Origin: Cesiribacter andamanensis AMV16
GTDB lineage: Bacteria > Bacteroidota > Bacteroidia > Cytophagales > Cyclobacteriaceae
DNA length: 41,109 nucleotides
Reading direction: 5' to 3'
NCBI RefSeq assembly: GCF_000348925.1
Contig: NZ_AODQ01000031.1
Location: 1-41,109 of the forward strand
Part shown: positions 34,263 to 41,109 of the stretch, piece by piece
Position numbering within the stretch: position 1 is the first letter of the stretch
Layout: every line of letters begins with the position of its first letter
Made by a program: the position numbers and the translations under genes
Notes under the pieces: generated by a model
What the model saw: the letters and a program-made list of their open reading frames with translations, nothing else
The model's database searches: none
Told to the model about the DNA's origin: nothing

Positions 34263-34786
34263 TCAATCCCTTCAGGAAGTCGTACAGCGATCAGGAGAGC
34301 GCGCTTTTTTCGTTCTTAAACGGCGTAAAGCTGTTTGAGCGGCTCACCTATGACGAGCTGGCCCTGTTTACCCCCTATATGTTTCTGCGCACCTATACGC
34401 AGGACGAGGCCGTTTTTTTCCGCAACGATCCAAGCCAGGCCCTCTATGTGATCCGCAGCGGGGCGATTTCACTTAACATTGACCTGGGCGACAAATTTGA
34501 GGTGCTTACCCTGCTGGAACGTGGCCATGCCTTTGGCGATAATGCCCTGCTGGAAAATACGCGCCGCATTTATACCTCCCTGGTGGTGAGCGAGCGGGCC
34601 GAGATTTATGTGATTCCCCAGATCAACATCCTGGACATCTTTGAGAACCACCCCAACATCAAGGCCGAGATGCTCAACTCCCTGGCAGAGCTCTACAACG
34701 GCTATACGGTAAACCTCTTTAATGCCTACCGCTCTACTTTTGGCTTCTTTGATCTGGGCCAGGCCTACCTGCATCCTACCAAATAA
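34259..34786 (+). CDS. Cyclic-nucleotide-binding-fold protein without DNA-binding domain
   Basis: The 175-residue product is a cNMP-binding beta barrel spanning about 18-140, starting NGVKLFERLTYDELALF and including ALYVIRSGAISLNID. The phosphate-binding cassette reads FGDNALLENTRRIYTSLV, where the canonical pattern is FGExALL-x-x-x-RxA/T. Here the conserved Glu after Gly is Asp, so cyclic nucleotide binding may be weak or lost. No helix-turn-helix follows, so it is probably not a transcription factor. The start overlaps the tilS stop by ATGA, so the two are translationally coupled, an unexplained pairing. Confidence 0.85.
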   Translation: MINPFRKSYSDQESALFSFLNGVKLFERLTYDELALFTPYMFLRTYTQDEAVFFRNDPSQALYVIRSGAISLNIDLGDKFEVLTLLERGHAFGDNALLENTRRIYTSLVVSERAEIYVIPQINILDIFENHPNIKAEMLNSLAELYNGYTVNLFNAYRSTFGFFDLGQAYLHPTK

Positions 34787-34826
34787 GGCCTGGAGCCGAT
34801 CACTCCCGCACTCAGTTGCGCATTCT

Positions 34827-34858
34827 ATTGGCGCTCCCCGATTTTTGCTGTATCTTCG
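34827..34858 (+). promoter_or_regulatory. mdh promoter (-33 ATTG, -7 TATCTTCG)
   Basis: ATTG at 34827-34830 and TATCTTCG at 34851-34858 are 20 bp apart and fit the Bacteroidota promoter pattern apart from C at the seventh -7 base. The mdh start follows about 51 bp after the -7 element. Confidence 0.5.
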
Positions 34859-34881
34859 GGGCAAATGACCTTTTAATACGA

Positions 34882-34904
34882 TTTTAGGCCCTAAAATTTT
34901 TTAG
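34882..34904. promoter_or_regulatory. Interlocked inverted repeats in the mdh leader
   Basis: TTTTAGG / CCTAAAA around one C (34882-34896) shares its right arm with CTAAAA / TTTTAG around TT (34891-34904). They lie 5 bp before the ATG at 34910 and could form alternative hairpins or an operator. Confidence 0.45.
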
Positions 34905-34909
34905 AAAAC

Positions 34910-35845
34910 ATGAAAGTAACCGTAGTAGGTGCCGGTAACGTAGGCGCAACCTGCGCCGATGTACTGGCGTACCGGGAAATTGTGAATGAAGTAGTGCTGG
35001 TGGATATTAAGGAAGGCTTTAGCGAAGGCAAGGCTCTGGATATCTGGCAGAAAGCTCCCATCGATCTGTACGACACCCGTACCACAGGCTCCACCAACGA
35101 CTATAGCAAAACGGCCGGTTCTGATGTAGTGGTGATCACCTCCGGCCTGCCCCGCAAACCGGGCATGACCCGCGATGACCTCATCGAAACCAATGCCGGT
35201 ATTGTGCGCTCGGTTACCGAGCAGGTGGTGCAGCACTCGCCCGAGGCCATCATCATTGTGGTATCCAACCCGCTGGATGTAATGACTTACCAGGCGCACA
35301 TCACCTCCCGCATGCCCCGCACCAAGGTAATGGGCATGGCTGGCATTCTGGATACGGCCCGCTACCGTGCCTTCCTGGCCGAAGAGCTGAACGTATCGCC
35401 CAAAGACATTCAGGCCATGCTGCTGGGCGGCCACGGCGATACCATGGTGCCCCTGCCCCGCTACACCACCGTATCGGGCATCCCCGTTACCGAACTTATC
35501 GCCAAAGACCGCCTGGAGGCCATCATCGAGCGCACCAAGTTTGGCGGCGGCGAGCTGGTGAAACTCATGGGCACCTCGGCCTGGTATGCACCCGGCTCAG
35601 CAGCGGCCCAGATGGTAGAGTCCATCGTAAAGGACCAACGCCACATCTATCCGGTTTGTATAAAGCTGGAAGGCGAGTACGGCATCGATGGCACCTACCT
35701 GGGTGTACCGGTTGTGCTGGGCAAGAACGGCGTAGAGAAAGTAATTGAGCTGCAACTGAACGAGCAGGAAATGGAGCTGATGCAGACCAGCAACCGCCAC
35801 GTACGCGAAGTAATGGATGTACTGGACCGCATGAACAACAAGTAA
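34910..35845 (+). CDS. mdh: Malate dehydrogenase
   Basis: The 311-residue product is an LDH-like malate dehydrogenase, which converts malate to oxaloacetate with NAD in the citric acid cycle. The Rossmann motif is GAGNVG (about 7-12) with Asp32 for NAD preference. Substrate residues are Arg82 and Arg88 (LPRKPGMTRDD), Asp148 and Arg151 (GILDTARY), and catalytic His175 (GGHGDTMVP). VSNPLDVMTY is also typical. All key residues are present and length fits (about 310). A promoter lies at 34827-34858 and a strong terminator follows at 35877-35912, so it is its own unit. Confidence 0.98.
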   Translation: MKVTVVGAGNVGATCADVLAYREIVNEVVLVDIKEGFSEGKALDIWQKAPIDLYDTRTTGSTNDYSKTAGSDVVVITSGLPRKPGMTRDDLIETNAGIVRSVTEQVVQHSPEAIIIVVSNPLDVMTYQAHITSRMPRTKVMGMAGILDTARYRAFLAEELNVSPKDIQAMLLGGHGDTMVPLPRYTTVSGIPVTELIAKDRLEAIIERTKFGGGELVKLMGTSAWYAPGSAAAQMVESIVKDQRHIYPVCIKLEGEYGIDGTYLGVPVVLGKNGVEKVIELQLNEQEMELMQTSNRHVREVMDVLDRMNNK

Positions 35846-35876
35846 GCAGGCGATCTCACATCGTATTTTGTTTTTG

Positions 35877-35912
35877 AAAGCCACGATCCTGACAAGGGGA
35901 CGTGGCTTTTTT
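35877..35912 (+). terminator. Rho-independent terminator after mdh
   Basis: AAAGCCACG (35877-35885) pairs with CGTGGCTTT (35901-35909) around a 15-base loop, and T's continue to 35912. It overlaps the end of the convergent HxlR gene. Confidence 0.85.
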
Positions 35913-36295
35913 CATCCCTTCCCCTTTTCTACTTCTACCAGCGTTCCCCTGCTTTCGGCCAGCTGGCGACCCCAGCCGGCTATGGCAGTGAGCACCGGCA
36001 CCAGGGTTTTACCAAAGTCGGTCAGTGAATATTCTACCCGAAGGGGTACTTCGGCAAACACTTCGCGCCTGACCAGCCCATCGTCTTCCAGAGCTTTCAG
36101 CTGCAGGCTCAGCATTTTTTCGGTGATGTCGGGTATCTGCTTTTTGAGCTCCCCAAAGCGGTAGGTGCGGTTGCGCAGGTACCAGAGCACTACGGTTTTC
36201 CACTTTCCGCCTATATAACTCATGGTCACATCCAGGGCGCAATGGTGCTTTACCCCATCGATTATAAATACGTATTCCTTGTCCTGTATCAGCAT
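35912..36295 (-). CDS. HxlR-family transcriptional regulator
   Basis: The 127-residue product is a winged-helix regulator of the HxlR family. Features are the CALDVTMSYIGGKWKTVVLWYL start, RFGELKKQIPDITEKMLSLQLKALEDDGL (recognition helix and wing) and VEYSLTDFGKTLVPVL. HxlR regulators often respond to oxidants or quinones. It is transcribed away from the NAD(P)-binding oxidoreductase gene, with a perfect 8-bp inverted repeat between them at 36313-36330, so it probably controls that gene and itself. Its end overlaps the mdh terminator by one base. Confidence 0.9.
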   Translation of the reverse strand: MLIQDKEYVFIIDGVKHHCALDVTMSYIGGKWKTVVLWYLRNRTYRFGELKKQIPDITEKMLSLQLKALEDDGLVRREVFAEVPLRVEYSLTDFGKTLVPVLTAIAGWGRQLAESRGTLVEVEKGKG

Positions 36296-36312
36296 GTGAA
36301 AAATAATTGGCT

Positions 36313-36330
36313 ACTGTCAACATTGACAGT
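36313..36330. promoter_or_regulatory. Candidate HxlR operator
   Basis: ACTGTCAA (36313-36320) and TTGACAGT (36323-36330) form a perfect inverted repeat with a 2-base spacer, 17 bp before the HxlR start and just upstream of the oxidoreductase promoter's -33 element (36332-36335). Confidence 0.55.
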
Positions 36331-36331
36331 T

Positions 36332-36363
36332 ATTGCAAGGATAGCAAACTATACTTAGGTTTG
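36332..36363 (+). promoter_or_regulatory. Promoter of the NAD(P)-binding oxidoreductase gene
   Basis: ATTG (36332-36335) and the exact -7 match TAGGTTTG (36356-36363) are 20 bp apart. The start codon lies 38 bp beyond the -7 element. An imperfect palindrome GCAAAC / GTTTGC (36344-36349 / 36359-36364) overlaps the promoter. Confidence 0.5.
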
Positions 36364-36401
36364 CAACTATATATTTTATAGTAACTGAAAAACAGCTGAT
36401 T

Positions 36402-37109
36402 ATGAACATTACCATCTTAGGCACCGGCATGGTTGGCCAAACCATTGCTGCCAAACTGCAGGAGCTGGGCCACCAGATCACCCTGGGCACCCGCTCCGTA
36501 AATGATACCCTGCAGCGTACGGCTGCCAACCCCATGACGGGTACGTCTTTTGCCGACTGGCATGCCACACATTCCGGCATCCGGATCGCCCCGTATCAGG
36601 AGGCCGCTACCGATGCCGATCTTATCATCAATGCCACCAGTGGCGCCGGCTCGCTGGAGGCCCTGCGAGGCGTAGGTAGCAAGGCGCTGGCTGGAAAGGT
36701 ACTGCTGGATGTAGCCAATCCCCTGGATTTTTCAAAAGGCATGCCGCCTACCCTGTTTGTCTGCAATACCGATTCGCTGGGCGAGCAGATCCAGCGGGAG
36801 TTTCCGGAAGCCCGGGTGGTTAAAGGCCTCAATACCATGAATGCTTATTTAATGATGAATCCCCAGCTTGTGCCCGGAGATCATACCGTACTCCTGAGCG
36901 GCAATGATGCCGATGCAAAAAAAGAGATCGTTCGCCTGCTGAATAGCCTGGGCTGGAAGGAAAAAAACATTATTGATCTGGGCGATATCAGCACCGCCCG
37001 GGGTACCGAAATGCTCCTACCCGTCTGGATCAGGCTGTGGGGGGCGCTGGGCAGCCCGGAATTCAACTTCCACATTGCGCGCAAAGTGCCTGTTGAGGCG
37101 GCAGTCTAA
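36402..37109 (+). CDS. NAD(P)-binding F420-reductase-like oxidoreductase
   Basis: The 235-residue product starts MNITILGTGMVGQTIAAKL, a Rossmann motif GxGxxG with G-T-R-S in the position that favours NADP. It contains ADLIINATSGAGSLEAL, then LLDVANPLDFSKGMPPTLF and VVKGLNTMNAYLMMNP, phrases shared with the NADPH-dependent F420 reductase fold. In Bacteroidota such genes are commonly annotated as NAD(P)-binding or dinucleotide-binding proteins, and F420 is not expected there. The divergent HxlR gene suggests induction by oxidative or quinone stress (inference). A bidirectional terminator-like hairpin follows at 37131-37165. Confidence 0.85.
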   Translation: MNITILGTGMVGQTIAAKLQELGHQITLGTRSVNDTLQRTAANPMTGTSFADWHATHSGIRIAPYQEAATDADLIINATSGAGSLEALRGVGSKALAGKVLLDVANPLDFSKGMPPTLFVCNTDSLGEQIQREFPEARVVKGLNTMNAYLMMNPQLVPGDHTVLLSGNDADAKKEIVRLLNSLGWKEKNIIDLGDISTARGTEMLLPVWIRLWGALGSPEFNFHIARKVPVEAAV

Positions 37110-37130
37110 CCCTACTAGATGAGGGCGGTG

Positions 37131-37165
37131 AAAACCTGACAGGTCTTCCAGATCTGTCAGGTTTT
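37131..37165. terminator. Bidirectional terminator-like hairpin between convergent genes
   Basis: AAAACCTGACAG (37131-37142) pairs perfectly with CTGTCAGGTTTT (37154-37165) around an 11-base loop. A's on the left and T's on the right make it usable on both strands, which suits the convergent oxidoreductase and PagL-like genes. Confidence 0.85.
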
Positions 37166-37189
37166 AGGATTTAAGAACACAGCCCCCCT

Positions 37190-38326
37190 TCAAAACTTCA
37201 GCCCCAGCCGCAGATCCAGAAAATCGGCCACATGCCGGTGGGCCTTCAGGTTGATGCCGCCAAACAGGCGCTTTTGGCTATGATACTCCAGCCCCCAGCG
37301 CTGGTACACGGCCTCGCGCGCCTTATGCGGAGCATACACATACACCCCCAGCTGCTGGCCCAGCCGGATGCGGCCTATGCGCAGCTCATGGCCCAGCAGC
37401 AGGGCGCCCCGCTGAAAATCCGTATCCACTCCCTGCTGCTCCAGCTGGTGGCGTATGGTGTAATCGGCTATCCATTCCAGGCCAAACGTAAGGGCACTGA
37501 GCCGGCCCAGGCGCTGGCTGGCATAGGCGGCAAGGCCAAGCACGGGCAGCTGCCGACCGGGATCATCCTCCCGGTCCTTATACCCCCCGATCAGGGCCAG
37601 CAAATACTCCCGCTTTTTGCCCTGTGCCTGAGCCGTAGCCGGCTGACGCTCCGGAAAAGAGGCCGGCCGCAGTGCCCACTGCAGGCCCAGGGTAACCGTG
37701 GGGTAGTTGATCCCCTTGTTGGGCTGACGCCGGCCGCCATTGGAGATGTGGTTGTAGGTACCCCCTGCCCGCAGCTGCAGGCGCTCCCCCAGGCGGTAAT
37801 TGCCCATCAGGTTGGCCACCAGCGGAAAACTGAAACGGGTGCTGTAAAAAAGGTTATCAGGGTTTTGGGCTTCATCATAGGGGGTATCCATATAGGCCAG
37901 CCCCCCACCCAGCCGAAACGACAAGCTAAACCGGCGGTGCGCCGACAGAAAAGGCTCGGCATACAGCACCAGCGCATAGGCATTGCCCAGCACCCGGGGG
38001 TAGTTGAAGTTCACATAGCTGAATGTAGCTCCCAGGCGGGGATAGCCTTGCAGATAGTTCCAGGCTTTTTGGCTGGTGAAATGCAGGCTCAGGTCCAGCT
38101 CCAGCGCCCGGGGATTGGAATGGGCCACATCCCGGATGGTGCTGGAATGGGGAATGATAAATCCGTAATGTGTAGTCAGGCCCAGCTGCAGAGCGGCCGG
38201 CTCAGCGATGTTGGACTGCTGCTGCTGCTGCTGCTGTGCGTACAAGCTTAAAGGGGCCAGCAGGTAGTACAGCAGCCTTAACAGTAGCCTGGGTAAAAAT
38301 AGAGCTGGAGAGTTTCGGATGGTCAT
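37190..38326 (-). CDS. Acyloxyacyl hydrolase, lipid A deacylase PagL-like
   Basis: The 378-residue product has a signal peptide (LLLRLLYYLLAPLSLYAQ) and mature sequence of alternating strands typical of an outer membrane barrel. A PagL-type motif HISNGG (TYNHISNGGRRQPNKGINYP) supplies the His-Ser pair; PagL removes a fatty acid at position 3 of lipid A, changing surface charge and host sensing. Length exceeds that of enterobacterial PagL (about 170), as is usual for Bacteroidota members with extra strands (e.g. VADFLDLRLGLKF at the end). A seven-glutamine repeat follows the signal peptide. The function is inferred from the motif. Confidence 0.75.
   Translation of the reverse strand: MTIRNSPALFLPRLLLRLLYYLLAPLSLYAQQQQQQQSNIAEPAALQLGLTTHYGFIIPHSSTIRDVAHSNPRALELDLSLHFTSQKAWNYLQGYPRLGATFSYVNFNYPRVLGNAYALVLYAEPFLSAHRRFSLSFRLGGGLAYMDTPYDEAQNPDNLFYSTRFSFPLVANLMGNYRLGERLQLRAGGTYNHISNGGRRQPNKGINYPTVTLGLQWALRPASFPERQPATAQAQGKKREYLLALIGGYKDREDDPGRQLPVLGLAAYASQRLGRLSALTFGLEWIADYTIRHQLEQQGVDTDFQRGALLLGHELRIGRIRLGQQLGVYVYAPHKAREAVYQRWGLEYHSQKRLFGGINLKAHRHVADFLDLRLGLKF
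38216..38236. repeat. CTG microsatellite (seven units) in the PagL-like gene
   Basis: Seven CTG units on the plus strand encode seven consecutive glutamines on the minus strand, directly after the signal peptide. In-frame slippage would change the length of the linker without breaking the gene. Confidence 0.8.
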
Positions 38327-38402
38327 GCCGGCGTTACTGTGAATAGAAGAATTCAGTCCCTGATGCCCTAACTCCTGCGGCAGCCCCCGGGTTCTGAGAA
38401 AG

Positions 38403-38459
38403 AAAGCTGCGGCCTGGCCAGTATAGCAGCCCTGGCCGGCAGCGGGTAGCGCAGCTTTT
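38403..38459. other. Long hairpin in the divergent region before pntA
   Basis: AAAGCTGCG (38403-38411) pairs with CGCAGCTTT (38450-38458). Inside, GCC and GGCC (38412-38419, one bulged base) pair with GGCC and GGC (38434-38440). TTTTG follows at 38456-38460. It sits between divergent genes, an odd place for a simple terminator. A short RNA or attenuator is possible. The surrounding 38327-38620 has no gene; TATCTTAA at 38580-38587, with CTTG 21 bp upstream, may be the pntA promoter. Confidence 0.45.
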
Positions 38460-38620
38460 GTATCGGAGCTGCCTCCCAGGGGCTCTGGGGCCGCTTCAGA
38501 TGCCAGAAAAATCCCAACAACAAACGGTTTCTGAGCAGTTCTTTAGAATAATCACTTGTAATTAGCCAAAATACTTTAGTATCTTAACGCTAACAGGCGT
38601 ATTCATTAACCCCATCTGCC

Positions 38621-39754
38621 TTGAAACTAGCCATTCCCAAAGAGAGCAAGGTACCCGAACGCCGGGTAGCGCTCACCCCCGATGTGGTAAAATCCCTTAC
38701 CAAAGCAGGCTTTCAGTGTGGCCTTGAGAGCGGAGCCGGAGAGGCTACCGGCTTTTATGATGCTGCCTATGAAGGGGCCGGCGCTGTTATCTTCCCCGAC
38801 AAGCGCAGCCTGTTGGCCGAGGCCGATGTGCTGCTAAAGGTGAATGCCCCCACCCCTGAAGAACTGCAGCTGCTGCCCGAAGGCGCCACTACCATCTCCT
38901 TTCTCTATGCCTACACCGTTCCCGAGCTGGTAAACCTGAGCCTGCAAAAGCGCCTCTCTACCTTTGCCATGGATGCGGTGCCCCGCATCTCCCGTGCGCA
39001 GAAAATGGATGCGCTCAGCTCGCAGGCCAACCTGGGGGGCTACAAAGCGGTGATCATGGGCGCTAATGCCCTGGGCAAGATCTTTCCGCTGATGATGACG
39101 GCCGCCGGCACCATTACCCCCGCCCGGGTGCTGATCTTTGGCGCCGGGGTGGCCGGCCTGCAGGCCATTGCCACTGCCAAGCGCCTGGGGGCAGTTGTGG
39201 AGGTAACCGACGTACGTCCCGAAACCAAGGAACAGGTAGAATCGCTGGGCGGCCGCTTTCTGGAAGTACAGGCCGACGGGGTAAAGACCGAAGGGGGCTA
39301 TGCCAAAGAAGTATCGGCCGAGTACCTCCAAAAACAAAAGGAACTGATCTCCAAACACATTGCCGATGCCGACCTGGTGATTACCACCGCCCTGGTGATC
39401 GGCAAAAAAGCACCCCTTTTGGTAACCGAAGAAATGGTGCAGCGCATGAAGCCCGGCTCGGTGATTGTAGATATGGCCGTGGAGAGCGGCGGCAACTGCG
39501 CCCTGAGCGAATTCAACCAGACGGTGGTAAAGCATGGGGTCACCATTATTGGCGAGGCCAACCTGCCGGCCCTGGTGGCGGTAAATGCCTCGGAGCTCTA
39601 CGCCAAAAACATCAGCACCCTGCTGCTTCACCTGGCCACCAAGGAAGGATTTAAATGGGAGCTGGAAGAAGAGATCACCCGCGGAAGCCTCATTACCCAT
39701 CAGGGCGAACTGGTGCACCAATTTACCAAAGACATTTTAAGCAAGACCGTATGA
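38621..39754 (+). CDS. pntA: NAD(P) transhydrogenase subunit alpha, part 1 (NAD-binding domain I)
   Basis: The 377-residue product starts at a TTG codon (38621-38623), giving MKLAIPKESKVPERRVALTP, the usual first residues of PntA. No ATG lies in frame nearby upstream. It is domain I, which binds NAD(H): VALTPDVVKSL, LGGYKAVIMGAN, GAGVAGLQAIATAKRLGAVVEVTDVRPE, and VIVDMAVESGGNC. The enzyme moves hydride between NADH and NADP using the proton gradient. The alpha chain is split here, as is common in Bacteroidota. It overlaps the next gene by ATGA at 39751-39754, so the subunits are translationally coupled. Confidence 0.95.
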   Translation: MKLAIPKESKVPERRVALTPDVVKSLTKAGFQCGLESGAGEATGFYDAAYEGAGAVIFPDKRSLLAEADVLLKVNAPTPEELQLLPEGATTISFLYAYTVPELVNLSLQKRLSTFAMDAVPRISRAQKMDALSSQANLGGYKAVIMGANALGKIFPLMMTAAGTITPARVLIFGAGVAGLQAIATAKRLGAVVEVTDVRPETKEQVESLGGRFLEVQADGVKTEGGYAKEVSAEYLQKQKELISKHIADADLVITTALVIGKKAPLLVTEEMVQRMKPGSVIVDMAVESGGNCALSEFNQTVVKHGVTIIGEANLPALVAVNASELYAKNISTLLLHLATKEGFKWELEEEITRGSLITHQGELVHQFTKDILSKTV

Positions 39755-40038
39755 GTACCGATACCCTTTTAGTGCTGCTCTATGTGGCGGTGCTGGCCTC
39801 TTTTGTAGGCTTTGAGCTTATTTCCAAGGTGCCTCCTACCCTGCACACCCCCCTGATGTCGGGCTCCAATGCCATTTCGGGCATTACCATCGTAGGCGCC
39901 CTGGTAGCGGCCGGCCCTGAAGTGGGCTCGGTCAGCAAATGGCTGGGCGTAGCGGCCCTGCTGCTGGCCACCATCAATGTAGTGGGCGGCTATGTGGTAA
40001 CCGACCGGATGTTGCAGATGTTCAAAAAGAAAAAATAA
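39751..40038 (+). CDS. pntA: NAD(P) transhydrogenase subunit alpha, part 2 (membrane segment)
   Basis: The 95-residue product has about three transmembrane helices, with FVGFELISKVPPTLHTPLMSGSNAISGIT, the conserved loop of the proton-channel domain II that faces the beta subunit. GSVSKWLGVAALLLATINVVGGYVVTDRML completes it. This is the membrane tail of PntA made as a separate polypeptide. Its start overlaps the part 1 stop by ATGA, and pntB follows after 5 bp. Confidence 0.93.
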   Translation: MSTDTLLVLLYVAVLASFVGFELISKVPPTLHTPLMSGSNAISGITIVGALVAAGPEVGSVSKWLGVAALLLATINVVGGYVVTDRMLQMFKKKK

Positions 40039-40043
40039 GCCCT

Positions 40044-41109
40044 ATGGAGCGAGATTTACTCATTAAAGTCGCCTATCTGGTGGCATCGGTGCTCTTTATC
40101 CTGGGCATTAAGGGCCTGGGCCGCACCACCACTGCCCGCAGGGGCAATACACTTTCGGCCATTGCCATGCTCATAGCCATAGTGGCTACCCTGCTGAGCC
40201 GGGATATCCTGAACTTTACCGAAATTTTTATCACCGTGCTGCTGGGCTCGGCCATAGGAGTATTTACTGCCCGCAAAGTGGAGATGACCTCCATGCCCGA
40301 GATGGTGGCCGTGCTGAATGGCTTTGGTGGCGGCGCCTCGGTGCTGGTGGCCAGCTCGGAATACTGGAAACTGGCCCAAACCGAAGGGGTGAGCATGGAA
40401 GTCGTGATGGGCATTACCCTGGTACTGAGCGTTATTATTGGCTGTGTCACCTTTACCGGCTCCTTTGTAGCCTTTGGCAAACTAAAGGGGCTGATCAGCG
40501 GCCGGGCCATTGTGTTTAGCGGGCAACATCTCCTGAATGCAGTGATCTTCCTGGCCATTCTGGTACTGGGTGCTCTGGTGATCATCAACCCCAATGCCGA
40601 GGTCTGGATGCTGGGCATGCTGCTGCTGGCCCTGCTGCTGGGCATCCTTACGGTAATCCCCATCGGGGGCGCCGATATGCCGGTGGTGATCTCCCTGCTG
40701 AACTCCTACTCGGGCATTGCCGCCGCCGCTACAGGCTTTGTGCTGAATAATCAGGTGCTGATCATTGCCGGGGCGCTGGTGGGCGCCTCAGGCCTTATCC
40801 TTACCCAGATCATGTGCCGGGCCATGAACCGCTCGCTGATCAATGTACTGCTGGGCGGCTTTGGCCAGACCAGCAGTGGCGGTGCAGCCGCTGGGGGTGA
40901 TGAAATTGTGGTGAAAGAAGTTGGCGTGGAAGAAAGCGCCATGCTGTTTGAATCGGCCTCTTCGGTGATCATTGTACCGGGTTATGGCATGGCCGTGGCC
41001 CAGGCCCAGCACGTGGTGCGGGAGCTCACCGACTTGCTGGAAAAACGGGGCACCTCAAATTTGCCATTCACCCGGTAGCGGGCCGCATGCCCGGGCACAT
41101 GAATGTGCT
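40044..41109 (+). CDS. pntB: NAD(P) transhydrogenase subunit beta (frameshift near end; continues past window)
   Basis: The start is the ATG 40044-40046. The first 335 residues hold the beta-subunit membrane domain II (LVASVLFILGIKGL, MVAVLNGFGGGASVLVASSE, VFSGQHLLNAVIFLA) and the start of NADP-binding domain III with VIIVPGYGMAVAQAQHVVREL. The frame then appears to stop at 41076-41078. Adding one base between 41047 and 41060 restores KFAIHPVAGRMPGHMNVL up to the window edge, which is the conserved continuation. So the gene is intact apart from a likely consensus error, and the rest lies outside the window. The usual length is about 460 residues. Confidence 0.93.

Noticed and set aside
36402-37109. 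Calling the oxidoreductase a true F420-dependent enzyme
   Set aside because: The fold resembles F420:NADP reductases, but coenzyme F420 biosynthesis is not expected in Bacteroidota and no F420 gene is nearby.
37232-38251. 339-codon frame opposite the PagL-like gene
   Set aside because: It has no domain and mirrors the coding bias of the minus-strand gene, which has a signal peptide and the HISNGG motif.
1-41109. Search for tRNA, rRNA, CRISPR arrays, insertion sequences and prophage genes
   Set aside because: No cloverleaf with CCA-type end, no spaced direct repeats, no transposase or integrase motif and no phage structural gene were seen.

Overview
The window looks like chromosomal DNA from a moderately G+C-rich member of the Bacteroidota, most likely order Cytophagales. 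Evidence: several promoter-like sites fit the Bacteroidota -7 consensus TAnnTTTG with a TTG-type -33 element 19-20 bp upstream; clear Shine-Dalgarno sites are scarce; the lineage-typical run OstA-like / bamD / rpoZ / coaBC / DUF4835 / recN is present; and pntA is split in two. No tRNA, rRNA, insertion sequence, prophage or CRISPR array was seen.

Layout. 1-3161: start of an ATP-grasp-like gene, a sugar O-acetyltransferase and three unrecognised proteins. 3213-9195 (minus strand): a tight five-gene operon encoding an exported TPR protein, a DegP-like serine protease, a metacaspase-like cysteine protease, a CHASE2 membrane protein with no cytoplasmic output domain, and a FecR-like exported protein. 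9641-19012 (plus strand): a small exported protein, a lipoprotein, an ECF-type sigma factor overlapping a membrane TPR protein, an exported thioredoxin-like protein, a lipoprotein zinc metallopeptidase, and a large exported WD40-caspase fusion. 19051-25168: a TetR regulator with its hydrolase, a PepSY-TM protein, an MltD-like transglycosylase, a methyltransferase, a BASS transporter and a small membrane protein. 25402-32655: recN, DUF4835, coaBC, rpoZ, bamD and an OstA-like gene. 32898-41109: tilS, a cNMP-fold protein, mdh, an HxlR regulator diverging from a dinucleotide-binding oxidoreductase, a PagL-like deacylase, and the proton-translocating transhydrogenase genes pntA1-pntA2-pntB.

How the parts may work together. 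The striking region is 3.2-19 kb: two exported caspase-fold proteases of different subtypes, an exported trypsin-fold protease and a zinc protease, next to likely sensors (CHASE2, FecR-like, TPR, WD40) and a sigma factor with a membrane partner. The simplest reading is an envelope sensing and proteolysis module working in the periplasm; this is inference from gene content and context.

Sequence quality. Seven genes carry reading-frame breaks. In six of them the breaks are repaired by adding one base per break (nine in total), and in one by removing one base; nearly all repair points lie in short homopolymers. The encoded proteins keep their key motifs, which points to consensus errors rather than gene decay.
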